40,085 nt of DNA from contig JAAPAO010000319.1 in assembly GCA_013115145.1 (NCBI GenBank), positions 1 through 40,085 on the forward strand, given 5' to 3'. A program made the position numbers and the translations under genes. The notes under the pieces are model-generated. The model did no database searches. It saw only the letters and a program-made list of their open reading frames with translations, and had not been told where the DNA came from. This stretch comes from Perkinsus chesapeaki (lineage: Eukaryota > Perkinsozoa > Perkinsida > Perkinsidae). Each line of letters begins with the position of its first letter. Within the stretch, counting starts at the first letter, position 1. Shown in pieces: positions 19,498 through 30,844 of this stretch.

Positions 19498-22400
19498 TAT
19501 TTACCAGTGTATCCGTTATTGTGTTAGTCCAGTTGCTGCCAGTATCGGCCTGACTGTCCGACATCATCGAAATATTTACTCGCGGCCTCCGCGATCGCTA
19601 CGAAGTGGTGCGCATTGGCCCTTAGCGGTTGGAATCTCGAGCTTGCTACGATCACTGTCAACTACGTTCCCACACAATTGCAATATAGAATAGCAGCAGC
19701 CGGTTTATGATTTAGGCGTTGCCACGTTACTAGAAAATCGAAGCAGAGATATTCCCTTCTGAATGAGGGAATACTATGGTGATTTATTTAGCCCATCATA
19801 CCACAAGCTTTCTGAACTCGAGTCCCAAAGAATCATGCCTGAGCAGCTTACTCAGTTTGAAACATTGAGTACTGTGAACTAAACATTGGTTCCTTTGATG
19901 ACAAGGTTTCGAGAAATACCGGAGAAGAGACGAGATACCAGCTCCTGGTAACCAGGGCGATACTCAAATCGACGGGTACGATTAAGTGTCTGTCGCATGT
20001 AACATCCAACAGGGTCTCATACCGTCGCTTTCATGTAGCTAAACTTTAGTGACTAAGGTAGTATTATTCGTGGGATTCGACCGACTGACCCACTCATAAT
20101 TGATAATAATTTGTAAAACATGGAGCGATGACCAATTTGTATTGGAGACATTCTCCTTATCAACCCACTTTGGTTCTTCTCAGTACTCAGTACGGAGACT
20201 ACAGCAGCATCAGTGAGCGTCGTGGCCTGGCACAGTATATTCGGGCACTGAAGCGAAAACCGGCTCGTGGAGGCAGCTTTCTGTCATCTACACACATTCC
20301 TCCTATCTTGTTGCATACAAACTCTTTCAAATATGGCCAACGGTACACTCCTTGCTCGCCGACATTCACTGTTGGAAACCCAGCGAAAGGGGGGATGATT
20401 GCGGACGTATCTGGACAGTCACCATGTTCTCCACAACGAGGTTCTCCTTCGATGCTCTGAATTTCATGTATTGCATGGCACGCAATGAACCACGGCGCGG
20501 CGCCACTGGGCTCCAGCCACCAAACGCTGAGGAGGGCCTCGGATACCCTTTTTATAGAACGGTTCAAAGATACTCCCGCTTTCATAACTGGAAGGCTGGT
20601 GGTGTTTCTGGCCGCCTCACTTGTTCCTTCGTTACTGCTCCGATACCTTCATGTGTTGAGGACATCGGTATCCGTGGTTTCGCAACGAATTCGGGTACAC
20701 CTTGACTATAGACAGTGGCGCCTATGGCTCCGAGTGCAGGGCGGAGCCATTCTGGCGGTCGGCCAGAGCTGGCATTCCGAGTGTAGCCATAGCGGGATCA
20801 AGTCACTCGTTTTCTGGTACAAACACAACAGTCAAGGTCTTAGACCAAGAGGGATCAACCATCAGAAAATGCCGGCTTGGTACTATAAAGAGATACCGTC
20901 GGGCACGGGACAATCACATCTACACGAATGAACTTATGAATAGCCTCAAATGGTAGTATTGCTTGAGCGGAATACCATCCCGCGGGAATTCCTTGATTCG
21001 AGGCACATGTTCCTACCGGGACGACGCGGTGGGTAAGTGCTTCCCAGCACCGACCAGTGTCAAGGAGAGCACCGAAATCCCAGTCAAGAAAAGTATACGT
21101 AGCTATTAGCAAAAAAAATCGGACCACCGTGTCACAAGGATGCATACAGGGCAGAAAAGCAGAGCAATTCTGTGTCTCAAGCTCAGTTTGGAGCGCGAAG
21201 TGCGAGGCAGCCAAAGCATTTCTCGCTGCATGAGTAACTGAAATATAGTCTAGCGAACGGTGCCAAGTTTCCTGTGGTGCTCTGGCAGTTACCACTTCAA
21301 TCGCGATTGTCGTCTGAGCATGGCAATAGGTGTGAATCACACCGTGTGATGGTATTGAGATGCAGCAATGGAGCCGGTTCTGTGTGTGTGTCACACGTGT
21401 GTGAGTTTCAAGTCCAACGCTGGATTTGCCTTAATGAGAATATCGATTCTATGTGCATGTTGTAGTATAAGTCATCATTTGCTCCTCGCCATGGAGCTTC
21501 GTAAATTGCGATTCTTAGCTTCGCGGAGCTGTGCCCGCTCCGTCACATCTCTTATTTATCTCTTCCCTCGAACATGTCGAGTTCACACCCCCACAGGTCC
21601 CAGTGCCTTATCGTGGCTTGGGGGCCTATACTGGGATCGAGCTGCCACCCTTCTCTGAGCGAAGCTCTTACATCCACTTAACGAGTGCGATAGAGTGTGG
21701 CTTATGGCTCACGTACTCCCCTTGAGGAGTTGCTCCCTCGTAGCCCTTTCTTATGTCTTTAGCGTTCTTCTTCTGTCTTTAGCATTCTCTAAGTTGCGGC
21801 GACACTGTTACCAACAACTCCGACGTGGTCGACGACAGCCCTGAGGACGCATGCTACGTTATTCTCTTCTTTCCGTGGACATCTCCCAGGGGTTCGCCTT
21901 GCTGTAAACGTGGAGGGCTGGTCAGTGATCACTGGTCATCTTGGTTGAGCTCTACCTCTCATTGCTTTCCCCGGCTGAGATCAAGCGGGCCTGCACATCG
22001 CGGACTGACAGACCGCCGGTGGTCCGGATCAGCTCTATTTCCTCCCCTAAGAACAGCACTCGCAGTGTGCCTACTGTGACTCATCAGTAAATCGTTCTCA
22101 TCATTTCTCTAGGTATCGCAAGTCTGGCGGCTACCTCTAAGGCAGGCGGAGCAAGGGTCACTTTCTGTTGTACGAGTTAGTGGCATTCGTAAGGGTATGG
22201 GCGATTGGCCTATGGCCCGCAATGCCCGGCATAACCTTTGAGTTGAGTTCACAATCAACAATACATCCCTATGGTCTCCAGGAGTCTTCGACAACATATC
22301 TCTGAGCTCCAACTCAAACTGAATCGCCAGAGGGCTTCAGAATGTATCAGGTTGACACTACCAACCGCCCGATTCTTACCGAATCAGCCTGCAGCAAGGC

Positions 22401-22768
22401 ACTTTCCTTATCGATGCCCTACCAACTTAGTGGATTTACCGGTGAGACCTCAAGGAGAAAGAACCCCGACGGTTGTGCCTCAAGTATACAATGTGTAGAT
22501 GTGACCGCCTCCGGCGGTCACATCTACGGTTACTATACCGCCCCTAGGGGCCTGTCAATTCAGTTCCGACAACATCTCGGGCCGGGATTTCCGGCTGGTT
22601 CTAATATTCCATACATCCGCTTACCTTCAGGCTGTACATCTGATATTAATGTTATTTCTGACAATAAGCTTCAATACTACCCGGAAGAGTTGCTGAAAGT
22701 AAAGATATTGAAGGATGGCTGAATCGTTATGGTAGCTTCTGTAGCATGTCTGCATGGTCAGCGGCTAA
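19498..22768. other. Over 3 kb without a gene I can support
   Basis: Several frames of 100-180 codons exist on both strands, overlapping each other and matching no family I recognise. A plus-strand stretch around 20700-20960 reads YTLTIDSGAYGSEC and then a Ser/Thr-rich run, faintly like a retroelement protease, but without supporting neighbours. At 21531-21720 and 22342-22722 proline-rich frames could be exons of a gene ending at 23208; no join kept phase. A strong hairpin is at 22495-22527. Confidence 0.5.
22495..22527. repeat. 15-bp perfect inverted repeat with 3-nt loop
   Basis: GTAGATGTGACCGCC-TCC-GGCGGTCACATCTAC. All 15 pairs match. Thirteen bases on lies a second perfect palindrome, GCCCCTAGGGGC (22540-22551). 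As RNA the first would form a very stable stem-loop. Confidence 0.9.
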
Positions 22769-23208
22769 CCGCCGATATTTCCACCGGATGTCTCAGATGA
22801 GGATGCTGCGAAGCTAATCATAGAGAAGCTGCAATCGGTCCATGACGCTACTGAGCGCAGAGCTTTTCAGATACTTCTTGCTTTAACTTTTCAGCCAGGC
22901 AAGGCAAATGCCAATATCGATCTCCATGCCGCGCAGGTCAGAGAAATTGCGGCTATTGCATTGCACACGCTTGATGCCGTGGCTTCCGAGTTCTTATACT
23001 GTGAGTTCTTCTGGAAATCTATTCCTTGAACCGCTGCAGCTAAGCAACTACCTACAACAACTCTCGTATATGGGAGGCTGGCCCTCAACATCTAACCTAT
23101 GCGTTAGACTGGTGCCGAGCTTTATATGGCAACGTCGATGAAGCTGATAGTGGTTCTGTCACCTCGCCTGCCACTGTGGCAGGCTCTGGCAGTTCCACGG
23201 GTTTCTAA
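22769..23208 (+). CDS. Hypothetical protein, last two exons
   Basis: An open stretch to 23000 joins in phase to 23045-23208 (stop TAA) through a 44-nt GTGAGT...AAG intron. The product is helical and hydrophilic (for example DAAKLIIEKLQSVHDATERR and QVREIAAIALHTLDAVASEF), then SRIWEAGPQHLTYALDWCRA and a Ser/Gly/Thr-rich end. The joined sequence looks coherent, but I recognise no family. The 5' exons are not identified; the frame is closed by a TAA at 22766, so the first exon here begins somewhere after that, perhaps at the acceptor ending at 22796. Confidence 0.45.
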
Positions 23209-24621
23209 TCTATCCTAACTTGGTCAGTGAGAACACACCACAGCACTACATTGCAGGTAATAAGAGACCTAACATCCACACTTAACAGGCCGGACTAAAG
23301 TCTAGTCACTGGCTTTGTCTACGGGAAAGGGGCGTTTGTAGCATGACACACTTGCGTAGGTAATGAGTCTAATCGTCAGCACTGCGCTCGGCTGCCTTCA
23401 GGCGTATGTGCATCGCGATGATTGGGAGATATCTCGTTCCAGGGTACGAACAGTCCATGACGAAGGAATGCTCTGAGGTTACTTCAGACTGCAACAACAA
23501 TTATATTATGCTTAGGGCACTCGCGAGTTCCCTTGCAGTTTGAGGATGCATGGCGGTCGAAGTTAGACTCTACTTCACTCACCCTTCAACGGTATCAAGC
23601 GATGGTCGCAGTGAACATGATTGGTTAGTCGAGTAGGTATGATCTATTAGGAATATTTCATGATTCCCCTTTGACTATGAATCTTCATCTTTGTCTGATA
23701 CCGAATTTCAGCCAGCAACTGTCCTTCGTCCTCTCGGCAACTCTGTCCTACGTCGCGAAGGGTCATTGTTCGAAGCACAATGTCTAACAATGAGTTGAAA
23801 GACGATAAGGGGACAATTGTTGCGATTGAATTTTCAAAAAACTGATATAAGGCTCTTGGCACCGTTTCAAATAACTGCTAGCAAGTGATTCCATTGTGCA
23901 CACGTCTACGTTGCTTAGTTTGAAAAGGGCAACGGTCGGCTCGCGTTCGAATCAAGAGGCTTGATTCTTACTACTGTTCTCTTAGAGTGTTTACTACTTA
24001 CTGGGTTCCCTGAGAAACACTAAGGGAGGCCCTCTGGCCCTTTTACTGTCCTGAAAGCGTGTGTTTCTATTGAGACAAGGACGAGTCTGCTTGCGACGCA
24101 GATGAGTTGCTGGTATCATTAGCTTACGTGCGAGTCAGCATTCAATTCCCATCCACTGTTGAGGAACTGAGTGAATCATTTCTTGCCTTGGAAGACGTGT
24201 AGCAGTGCGATACAAAACTCAAGTCCAAGATTGACACGGAGAACCTACATCACTTCATCTTAGGAACATCTATAGAAAGTTCATCAAGCGTCAGCACTCT
24301 TGCGATCTATGCAGCCTACGGAATGCTGCATACCATTACCAATTGACACATGGGCTCAGTTAGCCAAGAAGTTATAATTCTTAAATGGTAAGTAAGTATT
24401 GGTGGCGCTGAACTGAAGAACCGCTGACGGTCATCACGCGTGACGCAGAGCTCCTCGAAAAAATTATGCGACGAATAAGGATGGTGGTTGAACGATAATG
24501 GTTGTGACGAAGCCTGAACCAATAATATTGCATACAGAGGTGCTAGCTTATCATTGACAACAACTTATGAGCATTCACATAACATTTGTCGGCATGAGCT
24601 GCTGTGTGATGCCTGGTACTG
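23209..24621. other. Intergenic, no gene recognised
   Basis: Only short, unconvincing frames occur on either strand. No repeat array, RNA gene or transposon end was recognised by eye. Confidence 0.5.
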
Positions 24622-27235
24622 CTAGGCGATCCACTTGCTCACAACTGCGGCTATTTTGTCTTCTATATGCCTGACAAAGTCTGTGTCACAACAATGACCA
24701 TAATACGCGGAAAGATAGCAGAAGACAATAGCTGCATCGTGATTGACACGGACATTTACACACTATGTGAAATATCTACAGCTAGTGATGGATAGAGCAT
24801 ATTGCGAATAGTCCAGTACTTACGGGATCTGCACCCGGCACCAAAAGCAATGTGACGCGTCTGACGCGTGAGATACTAAACTTGATAATGTTCACGAGGT
24901 CTTACCTTAATAACTTGAGTCCCCGGTCTTTCTTTAGTGATCCCGCTTGGATACCAAGGATCAGCGACACCATTGATCAATAAGATATTTTTAGCTCCAT
25001 GCAAGTCCTCCCCAACATATTCTCGTAGATGCTTAACGTTGCGACGTATCTTGGCATTCGTAAGCTCGTAAGAAATCCATACAATCTCTCACCTTATCTT
25101 TAGACAGCCCAAATCCTTCCTGACAGACCATCAGCCAAAAAGCGGCCCAATTCGTATTTGTATAGAACGGACATGTCCCTCTTTCGCATGCCGGCAAAAG
25201 CGCCCGATTGCCACATATGTAAAACAGGTCCATTCTCTCTGCACTTCTAACCTTCGAACTCTTCATCCTACCAGACACCAATATCTCCCGTTCGGCGTTC
25301 AACTTTCGCATCCACTTATAGAGTAGCTTACCTATTGATATAAGCTTTGACTTTATCACCTTTACATTCTCCAGGTGGTACGGGGTTATTCGTGTTGAAT
25401 ATGTCAGCCAGCTTATCGAGCGGGGACCCACTGAATGGAGAACACAAAAGCTTTTAAACTCCGACGAATAAAGCTCCTCCTTGCCTCCTGCTCGTGAGTC
25501 TGCCACAGACCTTCTTTATGTTATGGTAATTTGTCGTAAGGGAAGGATCGTTATTCTGTGGGTTCATTCCGAGAAGTGATCCCCCAATCGAGCTGAGAGG
25601 TCAGAGCTCGACAACCCACAGTGCTGCTTACCTGAATATCCGATCGTTCACATCCTCCAGATACCCGTCGCAAAATTGGAATTTCCTTTCGACTCCTCGG
25701 CGACCTTGGATCGTTTCCAAAGCTTGCGCATATTCTTAGTGAGCTTTGGTAAGCTATAATAATAGGTTGCAGTGTATTCGATAACATTCTTCGTAACTTA
25801 CCACATCCACACAGTTTGGACTACCTCCCAGGCGAGCGTTGGACAGTGCCTCCGACACATGAGGGTAGTACCTGGTCAGGATAATAATATATCCATATCG
25901 TGAGTACCATGAGTCGTACTGTATGGACCGTCCATACAGCTTGAAGCCTCGAATCGGATGATTTGAGATACAAGATTAAAAAGCGCATGATAATTGCATG
26001 GTGCAATATACACATGGCTCGCATGTAAGTTATACATTTGGATTATAAGCCAGTTGTGAAGCACGAGGAATTTAGAAGACACTGCTTGTCCAGCACTGCT
26101 GGTTTAAAGTTTGGAACACCGAGACTCAGAGGTTCTCCCGGTAACCCACCTATCATCTATGACCGTGATCTTAAATGGAGTTGAAGATGCGACAGCCCCA
26201 GCGAAGATTTCCGGATGTCTCTGACAGGCCAGAGCGGCTATCATCTGCAGGGACAGTCAAGTTTACATATTTGGCACGTCCGACTCAGACGATTCGAGCT
26301 GTACCCCTGTCAAGCTGCAGCCGAAGAGAACTATCTTTACGCCAGGTACCCTCAACCGTAAGTCGTTACCAAAGCGTACGACATCCTCGACCATCTGTTT
26401 GACTGTCAGCAGCTTCTTGAGTGTTCCGGTGGAATATTCACCCGTGGGAAAACTGGTGCCAGAATATCTGTACTTTAGATTTCAGCAGGACTCTTATAAA
26501 ACTAGAGGCTCGTTTAAGCCTTTCTAACCTATTCTCCATTACAACCATAGCCGCTTTGATTTGGTCCGCTGGCTCAAAAATATCACATATCTGGGCTCTG
26601 TCCAGGCCCACCACGGTGATACGCACAAGGAAGATCTGACAGTAGTTCTCCCACTGGACCAAAACATCAGTCAAACTTACCGGTTTTCTCTTATCGTAAA
26701 AGTCAAAGGATTGTTTATACTGCTGAGCAAATATACCGGCCTCCATACCTAAAAGAAATCCTCATCTTACGCTTTATTTAAAAAGGCTTCGGGGATAACT
26801 TGCCAGCAATCTTGTCCCCCTAGTTGACTGCAAACTGAAATTCTAGAATGGGAGAAATACACTTCATGCGTATCTTTGCGGTAGGCATGGTATAGACACA
26901 CCTTATTTACCATGCTCCGCAGCCTGTAGGGAACCAAAGCTTTTGAAGGTGCGCTTGCCGAAATATCCTATTTCGATTCACCTTTAGAGTGATCAACAAG
27001 TTGTGGATACGATAACTTATCCCAGTGAATCAACTGCAAATTGCTTCCATGCCCCGGAGAACCGTATCTGGCAGATGGGCGATTTGTATTATATAGACCC
27101 TACCGAGCTGTTAGAGAAGCTAGGAAGATGTAATTATATTTTTAGTTCTCACCTGTCCTGGCTGTCCAGGAATGCCGTCGAATTTTGTGAAGCTCCACAC
27201 CAGTTAAGGTAGCCAAGGAGAACAATGGTTATCAT
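24622..27235 (-). CDS. Secreted S28-family serine carboxypeptidase (thymus-specific serine protease/PRCP type)
   Basis: Thirteen minus-strand exons give 424 aa with unbroken phase, in transcript order: 27235-27153, 27067-26982, 26748-26681, 26653-26529, 26467-26305, 26244-26150, 25871-25798, 25734-25632, 25430-25332, 25234-25093, 25031-24906, 24875-24824, 24680-24622. S28 enzymes cleave after proline or trim peptides in lysosomes or outside the cell. The first exon encodes a signal peptide (MITIVLLGYLNWCGASQ). Then come QLVDHSKG (equivalent to the family LDHF motif), ENRYSGTSFP (the HRYYG motif), the nucleophile motif LFGCSLTG with Ser near residue 172, HPEIFAGAVASSTPFK, the disulfide region around PNCVDV, and NGVADPW with the catalytic Asp near 370. 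The catalytic His is probably His396 or His406; the usual GAxH motif is altered. Introns are as short as 27 and 30 nt. Some donors are GTTA or GTAC, so a few borders are tentative. Confidence 0.88.
25919..25939. repeat. 21-nt perfect palindrome with one central base
   Basis: CTGTATGGAC-C-GTCCATACAG has 10-bp perfect arms around a single C, inside the 278-nt intron 25872-26149 of the S28 gene. Confidence 0.85.
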
Positions 27236-27624
27236 GCTTTTGGTCCAGGAGGGGAAACGACTGGGTATTCGACTGGTTCATCAGGCACCAGCGCATGTAC
27301 GTACGCGTGTCTCATAAAAGTGGATAACTTTTGGGTGCCTTGCCAAGTCTGGGCAGTGGCGCGGCGCATACGCGTGAGCGTGTTCTGCCAAGAGTACCTG
27401 CCGATCAGTATTCCTGAACCAAGGCATATTGAGAACACGGCTCGAGTTCGACTGTGCGCAGGTAGAACGTCGCTGAGAATATAAACTTAAATTGCCAGTA
27501 CCGCGGCGATAGCCTCGCCTCAGTGCCCAATCCCAAGACTTTAGTCGTCGTGGCTCATAGGGCTCCATCTGAAGTTTCGCCACTTTGTGGAGCCCTGATT
27601 CCGTAGTCATGGCCTTCGCGATAT
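27232..27624 (-). CDS. Hypothetical protein, 3' exons; stop overlaps the S28 start
   Basis: Three exons join in phase: 27624-27502, 27472-27420 and 27384-27232 (TGA), with introns of 29 and 35 nt. The product is basic and aromatic-rich (EPYEPRRLKSWDWALRRGYR, then ATFYLRTVELEPCSQYAL) and ends PVEYPVVSPPGPKA. No family is recognised. Upstream exons probably lie in 27625-27803, but I could not find a phase-compatible join. The TGA shares two bases with the ATG of the S28 gene (ATGA), which is unusual for two genes on one strand. A wrong 3' exon choice is an alternative explanation. Confidence 0.42.
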
Positions 27625-27803
27625 CTACAGCAGAAGACGAGCATTTTATACTTGGATTTATCATGTCTGGTTACCTTATTGATGGGGGTCGCGCAGCCAC
27701 TGGTAAATAGGCTCCATGCTGTTGTAGACGGCGGCAGGCGCCGCGCCCGCTGAGGAATGACTAGGTGTACATGCGGTCCTTCAAGAAGCAGGTCGCCCTT
27801 CAT

Positions 27804-28965
27804 TGATACTTGGTTTAACGGTTAAACTGACACATCAAGCGCATAAAGTCTCAGCTCTGGTTCTCCCAAAGTTCGGCACTGTACCTACAGAGAATGGAAG
27901 TCCTCTAGATGTATCTAGCTCCTCCACGATATGGTGTGTGCGCGCCACAATTTGATCATGCTGCGCGAAGGTAATGTTAGACACTGATGCTATTGCTCGC
28001 TAATAAGCACGGCACTACTTTAGTCGCCGTCGTATAACTGTGACAGTTATTGTATAGGTATTAAACCGTGTCGTAAAATCGACATTCTTACTAAACTGTT
28101 GTGCTATGATCTTGAGCCATAGGTTCGCCGAAGAAGGATTATAAATAGTCTCGAAAGATCCTATTTCTCCTGGCAGAATTCACTTGCACTGCCAGCGGAC
28201 TGTGAACAACTGCCAAACCCCAATGGCTGCCTCAGAGGGGCGACACCATTTTCATCTCTGGGATTCGAGGTATTCGGTCTTGCCAATCCGCTTCGTTCAA
28301 TCAGACTCTACGAAATGAGCTCAGTAAGGCTATAATAGCCTGGCGGTTCAGTGCTTCTAATCTCCATTCCGAAAGCCTTTTAAATATAGCTTCTTAGTGG
28401 AACTTGCGAACGCCGCACGCATCGACTCACACACTGTTATTTGACCAAGGCCTGTTCTGGACCACAAAAGAAGGCCGAGAGTGTGGTCGATTCGGTTTTC
28501 CTAAACCGAATATTAGCTGTGAGCAATCTTCCTCCGCCCCACAGCAATTAAAGTTGGTATCACGAGGCGGAACATCCAGGCCCGGACAAAAGAGCTGTGC
28601 GTTCAGTGGAGCAGTATCCTGATAAGCTGTAACAACTCACCGTTGTGCTCATCAGCAGAGCATGGGGTGAGACACATCTGAGACGTTCAACGTCTGTACA
28701 GAGCGTTTCTTTGCACCGGCAGGTCGAGCTCAACTTTAAGGCTTTCCTGAAGTGCTATCATGCCCCAGCAGGGATTGAATAACTGATTAAAACCGAACTC
28801 CTCACTATGGACAATAAATAGTGTCCACAATCACATGCATAAATCAGCTCCTAATCGACATGTATTCCGAAAAATGTTGTAACTGTTCGTATTACTTATA
28901 AACTCTTGTAACTCCAGCAAGAATTTCTTATATAGCAAAGATATTTAACGACCAAGAACTCTAGT
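27804..28965. other. Intergenic, no gene recognised
   Basis: No convincing exon was seen. A small perfect hairpin (ATTCGGTTT-TCCT-AAACCGAAT) is at 28490-28511. Confidence 0.5.
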
Positions 28966-30117
28966 CTATGGGAGCACTAAACTCCTAGACCGTTGTCCCG
29001 CGCTGGGTCTATCATCGATAAGTTTTGGGTTTGCCAGAGCGATGCCGATCTGGCGTGCATCCCATTGATAGTGTAAGTTGTAGTGACGAAGCAGGGTGAG
29101 CCCGACTGCAGTGGGGCCGCGAGATTCCTTGATCATAAGGGTGCAGCTGCGGCCCCCTCGCGTTTCGAGGACGTACAGCTCGCTTGGTACTGTTACATTG
29201 ACATCAGTATCGGATTTGCCTCGCAATACAAGCTTGATCGAAGGGAGGTAAACGCGGTCACTACAGCTTTGTAGTTTATGAGACGACGCAGGGCTAAAAT
29301 TCAGTACCAAGTCTCGACCAGCAGCCTTGAGCCTTGCTTGAATGGCCTTGAGTATTGGGGCAATCACCTTAAGGCTGCCGAATAGCGAGTTTGCCCCACT
29401 GTCTATCAATATAGGACGAGACGTGGATGACATCTCTCCCCCCACTTCAACGCCTTTCAGATCAATGGTCCAGGTCTTCGCCCCTACTGTTAGCGGAACT
29501 TGTAGGAATGGCTCTTGATACTCTGTGGTATCCTTTCCACCAATAATAAGCTCACCTTCATCCATGTTTTCTGGCTGAAAGTAAATTGAAAACTCTCTCC
29601 TAGTGATAACACCCTTATCTAGAAGCTGATCTAATAAAGGAGCGTGATCTCCGTCCTCAGGTCGAGGCGCAAGTCCCAGTGTTGCATGAGGGGGTAGCCC
29701 GAAGGTAGAGTAGTGTCTAACTATACCGAAGTCGACCTCTGGAATCTCGTCTCCTCCAAGCGTGAAGGTACCTTTGTGGTAAACCATATCCACGCGAGAC
29801 TTATCTTGGAATACGACCGACGTCCAATAACCTTCGTGAGGTTCAAGCTTGCCATGATAAGAGCCATAAATCAGTTTACCACAGGGTTCGCCATCGCAGA
29901 TTGATTGGTCCGAAAGGACAAAAGTATCACCTGCCCCAGTGTCTATCATAAGATTTAGGTCCTGACCGTCCGCTTGAATCAGTACAGTAATTTCATCGGT
30001 GACCACCTTCCACTTCACAATCCTCCTCGACATTGGTAGGCGCAAAAGTGTACCACCAGAGCTTTCTATACATAGCAACCACAAAGGAAAGAGTCGTTCC
30101 AGTAGTGGTGGTGACAT
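28966..30117 (-). CDS. Pepsin-like aspartic protease (family A1), intron-free
   Basis: One open frame of 383 aa. Both halves of the active site are present: MIDTGAGDTF (Asp near residue 59) and LIDSGANSLF (Asp near 239), each followed by hydrophobic-hydrophobic-Gly elements typical of A1 enzymes. A hydrophobic N-terminus (LFPLWLLCIESSGG) serves as a signal peptide, so the enzyme is probably secreted or vacuolar. Cysteine pairs CDGEPC and the later SCSD/RSCTL segments suit the family's disulfides. No long propeptide separates the signal from the mature domain. It is a paralogue of the next gene upstream (30845-32041), sharing blocks such as NMDEGELIIGG, KLQSCSDR/ELQSCSDR and TLLRLP. Being intron-free among intron-rich genes suggests an origin by retroposition before duplication; this is inference. 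Confidence 0.94.
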   Translation of the reverse strand: MSPPLLERLFPLWLLCIESSGGTLLRLPMSRRIVKWKVVTDEITVLIQADGQDLNLMIDTGAGDTFVLSDQSICDGEPCGKLIYGSYHGKLEPHEGYWTSVVFQDKSRVDMVYHKGTFTLGGDEIPEVDFGIVRHYSTFGLPPHATLGLAPRPEDGDHAPLLDQLLDKGVITRREFSIYFQPENMDEGELIIGGKDTTEYQEPFLQVPLTVGAKTWTIDLKGVEVGGEMSSTSRPILIDSGANSLFGSLKVIAPILKAIQARLKAAGRDLVLNFSPASSHKLQSCSDRVYLPSIKLVLRGKSDTDVNVTVPSELYVLETRGGRSCTLMIKESRGPTAVGLTLLRHYNLHYQWDARQIGIALANPKLIDDRPSAGQRSRSLVLP

Positions 30118-30844
30118 TATATTACTTCAGGCTGTGTTATGCCAAAATGTACGGTACTAAACAATCGCAAGTTGTAGCCAAAGTTAGCCGAAGTTCCAAT
30201 CTCGTGCCGACGAGACGAGACGAGAAAAGGGCTCTGGTGTATTCAGAGGCGCCCGAGACACGCACCGAGAGTGGCTACATGCCGCGTGCTGGCCTCTGGA
30301 GAGGCTCGAACAGGTAAGATAACCTTGAGATATGCTTGGTATAAACGCATGTGGAAAACAATTTGTTTCATGGCACAAAATTGGCTAACAACATTCGACA
30401 TTAAACATTTCTCCCTGAAACTGTTGTGGTATATGATACTGGCTGAACAGAGCCCCTAAGGGATAAAAGACTCGGATTTTGTTGAGTGACGAAGGTCTAT
30501 CTCACTTGTCGAAGCGCTGTGCACGCAATCGAGAGATTGCTGAGGTGCGAAGTTAAGAAACGTGTACAAACGAAGAGCAGGCACGCTCAAAACTTAAGGT
30601 GTACAGAGGACATTGAGCTTGCTATCCATCTTTTCAAGTCTTCCCGAGTAATTACTCGTTTGCCGAAGATCGACGAGCTTCGCGGAGTCGTTGCGCCAAA
30701 AACCGCTGAGTATTGATTCTCACTGAACTCATCGCTTCTCAGTTTGAATTGTCCTAATACCCCAGGAACTGGTCTTTCCAATGTCGCATACGTATTCAGA
30801 ATACGATATTGTTCATTCAGGCTCCATTCTCCTATTTCATGATC
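30118..30844. other. Spacer between the two tandem aspartic protease genes
   Basis: No gene is supported. It contains the GACGAGACGAGACGAG motif (30209-30224) upstream of the protease start and an AGCTTCGCGGAG word (30676-30687) also seen at 21517-21528. Confidence 0.5.
30209..30224. promoter_or_regulatory. GACGA repeat upstream of protease gene, candidate regulatory motif
   Basis: Three GACGA units lie 92 bp upstream of the ATG at 30117. The core GAGACGAGAC recurs 63 bp upstream of the paralogue (32104-32113), and its inverse GTCTCGTCTCGTC lies at 32289-32301. Shared position in front of both paralogues suggests a promoter element or simply conserved flanking sequence. Confidence 0.35.

Noticed and set aside
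20700-20956. Possible retroelement protease (TIDSGAYGSEC)
   Set aside because: One DSG triplet is not enough; no gag, reverse transcriptase, integrase or long terminal repeats are seen nearby, and the flanking sequence does not fit a retropepsin fold.
20855-21394. 179-codon minus-strand open frame
   Set aside because: No family resemblance, no splice support, and open frames overlap it on the other strand; most likely chance.
21655-21671. 17-nt GTAAGAGCTTCGCTCAG on the minus strand as an intron
   Set aside because: Too short for known spliceosomal introns and not between recognisable coding sequences; kept only as a variant copy of the intronic word.
23931-23965. tRNA-like T-arm (GCGTTCGAATC)
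   Set aside because: No acceptor, D or anticodon stems can be formed around it.
25033-25506. 157-codon minus-strand frame taken as one exon
   Set aside because: Only parts of it are coding in the S28 gene; the family motifs require three spliced pieces from it, two in a different frame from its start.
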